A DNA stretch of 64,000 nt, from NCBI GenBank assembly GCA_026686845.1, contig JAIVEN010000009.1:40759001-40823000 (forward strand). Reading direction: 5' to 3'. Below are positions 33,848 to 45,119 of the stretch, in pieces; position 1 is the stretch's first letter, and each line of letters starts with the position of its first letter. The position numbers and the translations under genes are program-made. This DNA comes from Adenanthera pavonina (taxonomy: Eukaryota > Streptophyta > Magnoliopsida > Fabales > Fabaceae). A model generated the notes under the pieces. The model did not search any database. It saw only the letters and a list, made by a program, of their open reading frames with translations, and was not told the DNA's origin.

Positions 33848-35264
33848 CCTTACCTTAATGTAACCCAGCCAATGGTTTCAGAAAAGCTCGGACCATAGCT
33901 CTCCTTCCCTTGGACTATCACAAATTAATGGTGATTTAGGAAGGTGTATCCCCAAATCCACTGCTACCTGGCTCTCCCAAGGAGAGGATTTAGTGACTGG
34001 GATATTTCATCATATCATATTGTCCTCTGCCGCTTGGCTCTCCCATGGAGAGGATTTAGCGACAAGGATTTTTATCATATCATCATCTCATCTCATATCA
34101 TATCATCATCACCACATCATCAATCTCTCACTATTCAATCATATAGTGATGATGCCAATGTCATGCCAACTTGCCTCTACACATATATACATCATTATCA
34201 TTACAAGCATCATATGGACATGCTAGCATGCAATGGTATGGGGATGCTACACATCATGCATACACTATATATACAATCATCACATACCAACTAGCCTTGC
34301 ATACCACGATATGTAGAAAAACCATACACACACAATCAATATCGTGGTATGAAAAGGAACATGCATATATACATATATATCCACATATAATCACATAAAC
34401 AAACACTTGATTACCTCAGGTTGTCAATACCACACTCACACGAGTTCCACAAGTTTTCTTGAATTGTCCAATACGCTTGAACCCCTCTCGATTAACCAAA
34501 CAACCTTCACAATACCACAATTCTCCCATTAATACAATATACCATTAGCTAAAACCACAATTCAACCACTTTAGGCCTAACCCAAAGTTCCAACCCCCCT
34601 TTCATGCATCAATAAGCCCCTAGGAACCATTCAAACATCATACAATCACATACACTTTGGGTTAACCCAAAGAGCCATAACCAAGAACAACCTAGGGTTA
34701 AGCTCAAATCATATATAAACCCTTCGAAACTCACACCCAAGCAACAAAAACACCAAAACACACTTCCTTAGTCCCATTTTATCCATTTCAATCTGTGGAT
34801 TTCATCCCAAGCCTGAAATCGCGACATATAACGGAAAAAATCCAAGTTTCAACAGAAGAAAATGGAGAAGGAAGAGTAGGGATCACTTACCAACGTGAAT
34901 CCAAGCTTCCAAAGGCTGAAAACAGCTCCCTCGATTCTCCTCTATTTCTTTCTTTCTTGATCGTCTGAAATGATCCGGATTTAAACAAAAATCGTGATTC
35001 TCATCGTGGCTCCAGGACCTCTAGCCATAACTCCACTAGTTTTCAACTGGAACGAGCCACTGGAGACGCTCTCGCTGTGGCGGCCCTGCTTCTCGTCATG
35101 ACATGGAGCTCTTCCAGACTCTACTTGAGCCTTCCTCCATCTTGTTTCCTCCGGTGCTACACATAATGCCAAAACAAAGTCATGAGGGGTGTTACATAAA
35201 CAAACAAGGACAACCGATTAAATCAAACCTAGGCACAAACATTAATAAATAAAAGTATATTATG

Positions 35265-35336
35265 TTGCATTCTTCTTTATCAAACCATCTCACTTCAATA
35301 TCTTTGGCACTTCATCACCACACAATCTGCATGAAC
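35265..35336 (-). other. Array gene copy 6, non-coding exon 2
   Basis: The acceptor TTCATGCAG| is followed by ATTGTGTGGTGATGAAGTGCC on the minus strand, a close match to copy 4. The inferred intron is 35337-35621, and the donor side reads ATTATCAT|GTTAG instead of ATTATCAG|GT. Confidence 0.6.
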
Positions 35337-35616
35337 ATGAAAACCAAATGAAAGTGGGAATGATAAAAACTTTAAAAAAAAAAATGGAAGGATTATTACT
35401 AGCTAGTTAAGAGATCCTTGTATTTCATCATATTGGATATGAAGTAAGATTATGCATACTAAAAAGGATGAGAATTTAAGATGTTCTTTTGATAATTCAT
35501 TACAAAATTCTCTTCAATTTTTTTTTTGAAGAAAAAAGCACAACCGTTAGCAAGTTGTTACAATTGATTCTGTTTTACCTAACGATTGAGAGAGAGAGAG
35601 AGAGATCTAAGAAAAA

Positions 35617-35805
35617 CTAACATGATAATGGTATAAGATGAATGATGGCCACTTGGAAAAGGAATCCTGGGCAGTTGGAAGATGAGGGCCTGGTCTTGGA
35701 GGTTTCAAGCTCTGACCTTGAGAAGATGGCCTTGGTGGGGGGGCAAAGAACCATCTGGATGTTGATTTGAGACGAGCTCAAGTGGTGCTTCAAAAGAGGA
35801 TCCAA
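35617..35805 (-). pseudogene. Array gene copy 6, start codon lost and frameshifted
   Basis: The family start codon is TTG here. The reading S-S-S-Q-I-N-I-Q-M-V-L-C-P matches copies 7 and 9. A one-base gain in a run of seven C (just after the Cys codon) then throws the frame. The conserved second half (R-P-S-S-Q-G-Q, P-P-R-P-G, P-T-A-Q, F-S-K) continues in the next frame and lacks the stop after the Lys. An upstream in-frame ATG gives a 62-codon ORF over the first half only. A TATA-like TATTTATAG lies at 35888-35896 and the upstream block at 35927-35975, so it may still be transcribed. Confidence 0.65.
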
Positions 35806-35975
35806 TCAACCGATGTTCTTGTAGTACTTGAATAATCAGATATAGAAAGATAGGAATTTGTTTGAAGCTTGAGAAATAATACAAAGGTATTTATAGGCTG
35901 TTATATATGATGTTCAATGATTAAATACGGAAATTAATGGGAAGTAACCATGTGATTGTTCAAGAAATTTACTTA

Positions 35976-36404
35976 GGAATGCAATTATTTTTTAACACAA
36001 CGCAGCGTAGGATCGAGTAAGTCATTTAATTTCATTTCTGTAAATGTTCAAGTTCAACCCTATCGGTTTACCGCTTCTAAATAAGTCCAATCTTCTTTTG
36101 GCATGCATCGCTAAATTTCTAGGAACCTCATATATAATTCTTCATTATATATATATAGAAGAAGAATTAATGTTTTAATTATCAACAAGGGAAAATAACG
36201 AGAAAGTTAAAGTATGAATGCCTGAATTGAAACTATTAGGAAGGTTTGAAGGTTAAATATATAGACAATTCAGATTAATGGATTGAGATTAATCCAAGAC
36301 GTACGTATGGGTTTTAAGTCTTCCTCACCGTGTATATGTTTGTGAAGACTTCAAACTGCTTATCTCTTTTGGTCCCTAATCTTTTTTATAATTATTTTAA
36401 ACAT
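35976..36404. other. Upstream flank of unit 6, no gene seen
   Basis: AT-rich host sequence with a (TA)n run near 36143-36158. Parts resemble the flanks upstream of other units ('aaactattaggaaggtttgaag', compare 60880). No coding or RNA signal. Confidence 0.45.
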
Positions 36405-38277
36405 ATACACAACTTTCATCATACATAACATATACACACAACATACATAGCCATACATAGCCATGCATCTATTCATACAATCCTTAACAATGTCATACAT
36501 CCCTTACAAACCATTCTATCCTACTTGCCACAAGATACATTATCCAAAATACACATAAACTACATAGACCTAGTATTCCCACATCCGCTGCTACTCCTTC
36601 GGTTGATCAGGACTAGTACCAGAATCATCACTTAAAAGATTAGTTCATGGGAGAGGGTGTGAGACAATATTTTAGTAACCGGAAACAACCACATACAATA
36701 TATATACATACTGACTCACACAGTCGTGCAATGCAATAAAATGCTAATGAATGGTATGCATGTTCTCCCTCATACATGGCTAGAACCACGAGCTATCATC
36801 ATCATAAGACATATTAATAGATTATTCCCTTCCAACAGTCGATGAAGACTAATTCTGGAAAATCACCAAGCTCACCTTACCCTAATGCAACCTGGTCCAT
36901 GGTTACACTAGATCTCGGACTGTGGCTCTCCTTCCCCTAGACCATCATGAATTAATGGTGATTTAGAGAAGGTGCATCCCTAAATCCACTGCTGCTTGGC
37001 TCTCCCAAGGAGAGGATTTAGTGATAGGGATATTTCATCATATCATATTGTTCTCTGCTACCCATCTCTCCCATGGGGAGGATTTAGTGATAGGGATCTT
37101 TATCATATCATCATCTCATATCACATCATATCATCATCACCTTATCATCAATCTTTCACTATGCAATCATATGGTGATGATGCCAATGTCATGCCAACAT
37201 GCCTTTACACACATATATATATCATTATCGCAAACATCATATGGACATGCTAGCATGCAATGATATGGGGATGCTACACATCATATATACACAACATATA
37301 CAATCACCACATATCAACTAGTCGAGCATACCACAATATATAGAAAAACCATACACATACACAATCAATATCGTGGTATGAAAAGGAACATGCATATATA
37401 TATATACAAATATGTGTACTATCATACCATACAAATAATACAATACAAACACACACTTGGTTACCTTAGGTTGTCAATACCACACACATGAGTTCCACGA
37501 ACTTCTCAAATTCCTAACACGCTTGAACCGCTCTCGATTAACTAAACAACCTTCATAATAACACAATTCTTCCATTAACACATTATATTATTAAACCAAA
37601 CATCACAATTCAACCACTTTAGGCCTAACCCAAGGTTCTAACACCCCTTTCATGCATTATTAAGCTCTTAGGGACCATTCAAACATCAAACAATCCCATA
37701 TACTTTGGATTCCCAAGAGCCCTAACCGAAAACAACCTAGGGTTAAGGTCAAATCATGCATACATCCTTCAAAACTCACATCCATGCAACAAGAACACTA
37801 CAACACACTTCTTTAACCTCATTTCATCCATTTCAATCGGTGGATTTTGGCCAAAACTGAAGATCCCAACTTATAACTGAAAAACCCCAAATTCCAACTG
37901 AAGAAAAATGGAGAGGGAGAAATAGGGATCACTTACCAACGTGAATCCAAGCCCTTGATGTTCAAAAATCACTTCCAATGGCCGGAAAACACGAACCCTA
38001 GCAGAGCTCCCCCAGTTTCCTCTGTTTCTTTCTTTGCCGATCGTCCGAAATGATTTAGATTTAAACAAAAATCCCAAATCTCACCGCGGCTCCAGGACCT
38101 CTCGCCGCAGCTCCACTAGTTTCAGCTGCAACAATGCCACTAGAATGGTTTTCGCCACGGTGGCCCTGCTCCTTGCCACGGCGTGGAGCTCTTCTAGACT
38201 CCACTTGAGCCTTCCTCCGTTCTATTTCCTTCGGTCCTGAACATAATGCCAAGAAAGATATCATGAGAGGCGTTTTA
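36405..38277 (-). repeat. Truncated minus-strand gypsy LTR
   Basis: It enters the LTR in the middle (compare 24470) and follows it to the LTR 5' end, where TGTTACA has become CGTTTTA at about 38271-38277. It is of the long subfamily. The missing part is the 3' ~590 bp of the LTR. No target duplication is visible, in line with a deletion that took one end. The open frames 36996-37263 and 38034-38264 are repeat shadows. Confidence 0.75.
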
Positions 38278-39229
38278 ATAAACGCATGAACTCTTTTGAA
38301 CTGCTTAGTATTTTCATTTAAAACTTATTTTTGTTTCCAAAATATACTTTCATGAGCAATGCATAAACACGGATAGCATACGATGCATTTTTGAGGTCAA
38401 CTGAAACCTAATATTATAAAATATAGCTATAAAATATATGCTGTTCGTATATTTGTGGACTTCCACAGAAGTTAATTAATATATTATTATATTATGTTTT
38501 GCTGAAAGTTCGAATCTTTTTTAATTAATATATTATGTTTTATTGTTAAAGACATAAATTCTCTTCTAATGAAGGAAATGGATCAAGAGATCAATTGTTT
38601 TTTTTTTAAAGAAAAAAAGGCATCATAAATCACTCAAGAAGTAGATTTTTTCAAGATTTTGCTTGTAAGATAGAATTTTTTGAATTAAGTCAAACTTCCC
38701 ACAAAATTCTATATTTTTTCAAACTATGCAATTGTTATTAATTTATTTCTTGAAAAATTTAACTTTTCCCATAACAAGCCACCCTATTAAGTAAAACAAT
38801 CAAAGTCCTCCCCCCTAGAAAATAATATTTTATGTGTGTGCAACTGTGTGGAGCCTTTTTTTCAGATAACTAAAATAAGAAGAATTGAATATTTTACTTT
38901 TATCTTTATTTATCAAAGACATGCTGCATTTGAAAATGAAAATGATTCTATGCCAAACTATCTTACTATCAGTGATTACATGAAACACTCAACTAACTAC
39001 AGGGACATGGATTTACATAGAAGATCCTTTAAAACAAATATTAACTCCATTATTATTGGAAGCAAATATGGACAACACAAGTCAAACCTAGACGCAAAAC
39101 CAAAGAAAGTAATTGAATAAATGAATCTGTTTTTGGTAAACTAGCTAAGAATATATTCATGGAAAACGAACAAAGAAAATGATCAATAAATGTTTTGGGT
39201 AAACTATATAGCTAATGGGAAAATTTGCT
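38278..39229. other. 3' flank of unit 7, no gene seen besides array sequence
   Basis: AT-rich. From about 38940 it carries the unit landmarks 'gacatggatttaca', 'caaatatggacaacacaagtcaaacctag' and 'gggtaaactatatagctaa' leading to exon 2. The 94-codon frame 38836-39120 is not conserved in other units. Confidence 0.5.
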
Positions 39230-39287
39230 TCCATTCTTCATTTATCAAGCCACCTCAATCTAATATATCAATGGCACTTCACTACAA
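39230..39287 (-). other. Array gene copy 7, exon 2 with a mutated acceptor
   Basis: The minus strand reads CATACAT|ATTGTAGTGAAGTGCC. Copy 4 has CATACAG|ATTGTGG. The AG of the normal acceptor is AT here. The new TAG at positions 5-7 of the old exon could serve as an acceptor a few bases further on. The CACTA element 39425-42245 lies in the same intron. Confidence 0.6.
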
Positions 39288-39779
39288 TATGTATGAAAAT
39301 CAAAATAAAATTGAATGAGCAAAAATGCAGAGAAAATTTGAAAGGACAATTATATACTCACATAATACAAGCAAATCAAGAGAAGAAGAAAATACCTTTT
39401 TTGTTTGGATTCGAATTTAAGACTCACTACAAAAAACTTAACTTTCGGTGACGATAAAAGTCATCACCGAAAGTCGAAATGTCGTCGCCAAAAACCTTCA
39501 GCGATGACAATTTTATCATCAGCATAAGTCTTATCACCGAAAGTTTCGGAGACGGCAAAAAATGTCGCTACCAAAAGTAGACATTTGATGGCGAAAATAG
39601 TTGCCATTGAAAATGTAAATTGTCGTCGCCAAAAATTTGTCATCGCCGAAAGTTATCATTTGGCAACGACAATTATGTCGTAGCCGAAAGTCGACTTTTG
39701 GTGACGACCAAATTGTCGTCACTAAAAGTTGACATTTGGTGATGACAATTAGTTGCCGCCGAAAGCCTTTTAAACACCA

Positions 39780-40220
39780 TTTCCACATCATTATCGGGCC
39801 ATGTCACGTCACCCTGGGTCCATTGCCACATCACTGCTACGTCACCATGGGTCCACTGCCATGTCACCCCGAGCCACACCATGCCACCACCACATCACCA
39901 CCATGTCACCGCAAGCCCACGCAACGTCACCACCATGTCATCACGAGCCCACACCATGTCACCCTGGGTCCACCAACATGTCACTGCCACGTTACCTTAG
40001 GGCCCACACTATGGCACCACCACATCACTGCCATGTCACCACGAGCCCACGCCACGTCACATCCACATCACCGCCATGTCATCACAAGCCCATGCCATGT
40101 CACCACCATGTCACCTTGGGTCCACTAATATGTCACTGTCATGTCACCCTAGGCCCACACCATGTCAACACCACATCACCACTATGTCACTGTGAGCCCA
40201 CGCTATATCACCGCCACGTC
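39780..40220. repeat. GC-rich tandem repeat inside the CACTA element
   Basis: Units of the form CCACCATGTCACC, then a variable triplet, GAGCCCACRCCATGTCACC and TGGGTCCAC repeat about every 30-60 bases. They produce long His/Pro/Thr-rich frames on both strands (for example 39736-40226) that change with frame and are not proteins. Confidence 0.8.
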
Positions 40221-41944
40221 ATATAATGCTTTCAAATGTGTTTACCTAGGTTTTAAACTCATAACCTCTTACTCTCAAAGCCTTATATTCACTCTTTTGT
40301 CAATTGAGCTGAAATGTATCTACAGTTTTTATATGAAATATTAAATAAATATTATTTATCTACATACTAATATACACACATATATTTATAAATCAATATA
40401 TTATTAAAAAATACACATTTATTTTATTTTCAATTACTAATTTCATAAAATATTTTATTTTGATATACTTATATTTATATGAATATTTATAATATAATTT
40501 TTTATTTTTAAATCTTAAATAATTTTCCTATAAATATATTTGTTTTTCTTTGATAAGAAAAAATTATTTTCTGGCTGACTTTTAAATTTTATTTTTATTT
40601 TTAAATAAAAATAATTATACATATAATATTTATGATCTATATGTATTAATATTATATTATTTTATGTTATTTTTTGCATAGTCATATCATATAATATATA
40701 TCATATATTATATTATTTGATAAATTATATTTTATATGTTTAATATATATTAGAGGTAGGATGTGATTGGGTAGGAGCAGATTTTATACCAACTCATGGT
40801 CTGACTCGAAGTTTTGATTGAATATTATATATATCCATTTTTTATTTTTTTATTTTTTAAAAGAAAATTAGAAAATTAAACTTCTACTATGATAGTATTC
40901 CCAATAAAATATGTTTAATACTTGATAAAACTATATATAAATATAAAAAATTAAAAAAAAAAAACTTAGACCAGGTCAGACCAAGTGATATGAGAAGATT
41001 GCTTGAAACCTAGTCTGACCCGGTCAAATGGCTCTGCCCGATACTCAAGTTTTGGTTTCCTGTTAAAATGATTGGATTTGTCCTTAGTTGGGCTACTTCG
41101 AGTTGGACTAGATTGATCGGGTTCAGGTTTATTCTCTCGCCCCTATATATTATATATAATATAATAGGAATTTGGAAAAAATCATTATTACAAATATTGT
41201 AATTTTGATTATCATATGATTTAAAAGAAAATGTAATAAATTCAATCTGTTATGATTAGGAGAATAAAGAAAATAAAAAAAATTGAGATAGTGAGAAAGA
41301 GAATTCGCTAATACTTGTTTTCTAAATATTGTCATTACTTATTAATTGGGAAAGTAAATTAACAATCCATAAGCATTTTTTCTCTATATGACATTGCTCT
41401 GTTAGACTTTTACACCATGTGAAAATATCTACACTACCAACACCCATGGGAGTTTGGGCTGAGAGTTTCAATTATAGCATAACTGATTATTGTTTTAGAT
41501 ATATTAACTACTGATTATTGTCTTGGTACGTTATTGCTTCATCAATTATTATTAGTAATAAATAACATTAATATTAATTTATATGTTAAATATATTAGCA
41601 ATTAATTACTTAGCCTAATAAAAATTTCTCCAAATATAGGATTAATCATATTAAATAATTAGATATTAGTTTGTCACCTAATTCTCTTTTATTAGTGTTA
41701 TCAATCCCTTTATTAATTAAAAAAATTATCATAATAAGAATAACATATTTCATTAATTAAGATGAAGGAAAAGTAAAGATAAATGTAGAATAGATTCAAT
41801 AATTTGACCATTCAAGTCTTTAATCTCAAGCAGAAATAAAGCACTTTCAAAATGTTTAAAATAATTCAAATAAAGTCACAATTATTATTTCAATATGTTA
41901 TTTATTAATTTTTAAAGTAAAAATAATAAAAATTTAAAAAATTA
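40221..41944. other. AT-rich CACTA interior; possible older MITE at 40750-41150
   Basis: There is no transposase or other coding region. Near 40750 'agaggtaggatgtgattggg' and near 41130 'gttcaggtttattctctcgcccc' face each other in a way seen in hAT-type MITEs ('TAGGGGYGAG...'), with GGGT/ACCC words between. Ends and target duplication are unclear. Confidence 0.35.
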
Positions 41945-42585
41945 GCTTTGGCAGCGACATAGTCACCGCTGAAAGTATGACTTTCGGCGACGACAGAAAA
42001 AGTCATCACTAAAAGTGTGACTTTTGGCGACGACATAAAAAGTTGTCCCTAAAAGTGTGACTTTTGGCGATGACTTTTTCTGTTGTCGTTGAAAGTGTGA
42101 CTTTCAGCGACAACTTTTTTTGTCGCTACCCAAAGTCACACTTTCAGTGACGACTTTATCTGTCGTCACGGAAAGCATACTTTCAACGACGACTTTTGTT
42201 TGTCACCACCAAAAGTCATCACTAAAAGTCTATTTTTTTGTAGTAACTGCATAATAAAAGGAAGAATTAGCTAAGGAAAGTCATATTCTAATGTTCAAGA
42301 TAGAACAAGGAAATATTTTTCATGATTATAGACATTACATTATTAATTGTTTTCAAAAAAGGTCTTTGAATTTTGAGTTAGTCACGCGGAACAACCTTCT
42401 CTTTTACTTTCAATATGTTTTTACGAGATTTTGCAAATCACTTTAAAGTTTGAAGTGTTTAAATAACTCGATATATATATAAAAAATACATAGGAGTAGC
42501 TATTAAATTCCCCTAATCAAAGGGTGTACTTAAGGAACGTAAAAAAAGGTAATTAATTAACCTGATAATGGAATGAAATGAATCA

Positions 42586-42726
42586 TCATGTCCTCTTGCA
42601 AAAGATATTCTGGGTGGTGGGGATTCGAGTCCCAGATCTTGGAGGGTTAAAGCCTTGAGTCTGAGAAGGTGGCCTAGTCGTCGTAGGGCAAAGAGCCTTC
42701 TGGACATTTATGCTTTGAGAACTCAT
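42586..42726 (-). CDS. Array gene copy 7: 46-residue peptide, open frame
   Basis: It is a complete frame M-S-S-Q-S-I-N-V-Q-K ... ending I-F-C-K-R-T. It shares with copy 9 T/N-x-R-P-P-S-Q, N-P-P-R, G-T-R-I-P-T-T-Q-N and F-x-K. Codon-by-codon comparison with copy 9 gives about nine silent third-base changes and about as many amino-acid changes, which supports this frame as the selected one. There is no signal peptide. The donor CATTATCAG|GTTAATT lies about 24 bases past the stop. A TATA box is at 42871-42880, about 150 bp upstream. The intron now holds a 2.8 kb CACTA element and the old acceptor is mutated, so splicing is probably altered, although the coding part needs no splicing. Confidence 0.6.
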   Translation of the reverse strand: MSSQSINVQKALCPTTTRPPSQTQGFNPPRSGTRIPTTQNIFCKRT

Positions 42727-42870
42727 ACTGCTCCTTCACGACGGGATCGATGGACATTCTTCAACTATTGCTGTTATAGAGAGAAACTGATTGTAATTTG
42801 ATGATGAGATATATAGATCGATGATAGGGTTAATTGGCTTTGAAGCTTGAGGGAATCTTATATTGAGATA

Positions 42871-42960
42871 TTTATATAGAGAGGGTCATATGATGTTCAG
42901 CGTCGAAACTAGGAAATGAGAAGTAATAACCAAGTGATTGTTAAGGAAATTTACAGAAAA
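42871..42960 (-). promoter_or_regulatory. TATA box and upstream block of array gene copy 7
   Basis: TCTATATAAA (42871-42880, minus strand) is followed further upstream by the conserved block at 42911-42960 (plus strand 'gaagtaataaccaagtgatt', then 'gttaaggaaatttacagaaa'). The same arrangement occurs at copies 4, 6 and 9. Confidence 0.55.
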
Positions 42961-43985
42961 ATTAAATACAGTTGAGCATGACCATGATGGTTGGAAAACG
43001 CAGTGTAGGATTGGGTCGCAAGTAATTCATTAACTCTCTTTTCTGTGGACGGTGAACCCTTATCTTTTCCGCTTTTGAATTTTCTGCTTAATTATATATA
43101 CACACACGCACACAGAGAGAGACATACAGTCTTTTTTCTTTTTTTTTTTTCGGGTTGGGACTAACAACTCCATTTGAAGAGTTTGGACTTTGAATACGCG
43201 ATTCATTCAGGAATATATATTACTGCATGCATGTTTCCACTCATTATTCACGTTGATTATGCAAATAATATTTTACCCTTGGTTTCCTTGAGTTCCTAGG
43301 GGTATTTTTGACCTCCTAGTAGACGGGAATAGATAATTTTGTAGCCTTGTTAACCTATATGACCATGTTGTCCTAAGGCTCGTTCCTTAATCTGTTTCTT
43401 CAGTCTTCAACCTCTATGTATGACTTCAATGCCGTGACCTTTTCATCTTTAATTCGAGTTCAGCAAGATACACACGCATGCAAAAATAATTATGTATTTC
43501 ATATTATTATTGATGATTGGATAAATTTAAATATTTCTATTAAAAAATTTTTAATATTGGAGAGTTTTGAAGAAAAAATCATATGTTTAACTCGGAATAG
43601 ACAGAAGCAAATGAATGGAAAGCCTACAAAATAAAATAATTTTCAGTGTTTTTTTTTATGTCTTTTTCGGTTGAATTTCGGTAGTTGAATGAAACAAATA
43701 ATGGAGATTTGGTAACAGTTTAATTTGTCGGAAGTTCTCATAGCATTGAATTGACCTCTTGATCTTTATGTCTTTTAAGCTACACACACGTTGAGAATTT
43801 TCATAGAATTTTCACCTTAATTAACCTAGCTAGTTCGTATGCTATAGTCAATATATTAGAGATATATAAACACAATATATTTATGGCGGTTGATGGATAA
43901 TTAGCGAAATTATTACGTAACTATGATATGAGGTTTGTGTGTTTCGCCACCATAGTTTTGTGAATGTTCTGCTTGGTCCTTCGTA
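42961..43985. other. Upstream flank of unit 7, no gene seen
   Basis: It includes 'gaatacgcgattcattca' near 43192, shared with the flanks at 18272 and 60895, and an imperfect CA/GA tract near 43090-43120. The 72-codon frame 43416-43634 has no counterpart in other units. Confidence 0.45.
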
Positions 43986-45119
43986 TAATTTAATATTTAT
44001 AATCCATTTACGCGTTTTCCGAACGTTTGAGAAAACATTAAATTCAAGTGCAATATACTAACAATTAATGGCCAGATAATCATGTATTCATATCCATATC
44101 TACCTCACATGTACGTAACTATTCTAATGCACAGTTGGTTCTAATAATCAACCGGCCTTTTTGTTGGGGAAAAAAAAAAGAAGAAGAAAAATCTCCGATT
44201 TTGCTAATTTTTTCTATTATTGGACATTCGGTGACTTAATCAAAATTAATTGTATTTGGATAATTTTGTGTAGCTAAATTTCAATATCTTAGGAGGATGA
44301 AATTTTCTTATCATCATGAATTCAAAAAATTAAAAATGAATTTAAAACTGGAAAATAGATGAACTTAATTTCTGTAGAATTATATATTATGTGTTCTCAA
44401 GTTTGAGCCTTGTCGAAGAGAAAACTAAGTTGGGAGAATTATCTATATTTGAGCCTGATAATACTTGAATCTAACCTGATAGTATCAAATACCAAGATAA
44501 TAAAAATAATTACTTGATATCTTTTTTTTTTAAAACCCCTTAATTTCTTATATATTTCTGATGAACGGAGTATCCAACACCAAATGTTAAAGATCTAGTC
44601 TAAAAGAATATGGATGAAGTCGGAATGTGAAACAAATAATATCTAGAGCTTTTGGAACATGGTTGAAAACAATGTATGATTAATTATTTATTTAATTATA
44701 TAAGCATTAATAATATCGTTTGACAAAAAAACAATTTTCTGTTTTTATTTTATTTTGTTATTTGTTGTTTTTTACCAGCCTGAATCTAAATATTATGTAA
44801 CGTTTCTATTCAAATATGTCTTTGATTAATCTAAATTCATTGAATTGTACACTCAGTACAATTAAAGAGATGTATTCCTTTCTAGTAAACGCCGGTTGAA
44901 AAGAATCCGAACAAAGCCTTGATTGTTTTTATTAGTTAAATAATTGATTATATATAGTTTATATATATATATATATATTTTAAAGTATGAGAACAAAATA
45001 TTGAACGTCTCTTTTTATTTGAGCGTTGAAGACTAGACGTGAGTTAAATTACAAGGCAAATTTTATTTATTCCAATGTTTACAAAAAGGAAACAACAAAG
45101 TACCATGAAGTTGATTTAG
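43986..45119. repeat. Unit 8 flank, near-identical to 123-1240
   Basis: It aligns almost without gaps with the left end of the window, differing at only a few percent of bases. The pair extends past the solo LTR, at 47647-47950, to the same minus-strand LTR insertion point. This marks a segmental duplication. Confidence 0.85.

Larger units (their letters stand above)
23834..35196 (-). mobile_element. Minus-strand solo LTR split by gypsy element 1
   Basis: The two parts 23834-24945 and 33848-35196 join into one reverse-complement family LTR of about 2455 bp. It starts TGTAACACGC and ends TGTTACA at 35196. It is of the long LTR subfamily. Gypsy element 1 sits inside with its own CCTTA duplication. 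No convincing duplication flanks this older LTR (GAAAT before, TAAAC after), so it may be aged or formed by recombination between two elements. The His/Ser-rich open frames in 33944-34398 are shadows of its CATCAT repeats. Confidence 0.8.
39425..42245. mobile_element. Non-autonomous CACTA element in the intron of array gene copy 7
   Basis: The left end is CACTACAAAAAACTTAACTT. The right end, read inward, is TACTACAAAAAAATAGACTT (first C changed to T). A perfect 3 bp duplication ACT flanks it (39422-39424 and 42246-42248), as CACTA transposons make. Both ends carry arrays of the sub-terminal motif CTTTCGGTGACGAC and its variants (39440-39780 and 41945-42230), where transposase binds in this superfamily. 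The 2821 bp interior has no transposase. A tandem repeat fills 39780-40220, and the rest is AT-rich. The element must depend on a partner elsewhere. Confidence 0.88.

Noticed and set aside
33944..34398. Overlapping open frames rich in His, Ser and Ile (also 4563-5021, 9748-10243, 36996-37263, 46057-46473)
   Set aside because: They follow CATCAT/ATATAT repeats of the gypsy LTRs, on either strand according to LTR orientation. Frames shift between LTR copies and no protein family is evident.
35587..35604. (GA)n, (TA)n and (TG)n runs, also near 62262, 16020, 24760 and 55855, as regulatory sites
   Set aside because: Ordinary microsatellites; positions are not conserved relative to the array genes.
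39736..40226. Long His/Pro/Thr-rich frames of 130-141 codons
   Set aside because: They are produced by the GC-rich tandem array inside the CACTA element. Several frames are open at once and the composition is purely repeat-driven.
40750..41150. hAT-type MITE inside the CACTA element
   Set aside because: The facing ends match only loosely and the AT-rich flanks prevent a reliable 8 bp duplication call. Mentioned in the interior entry only.
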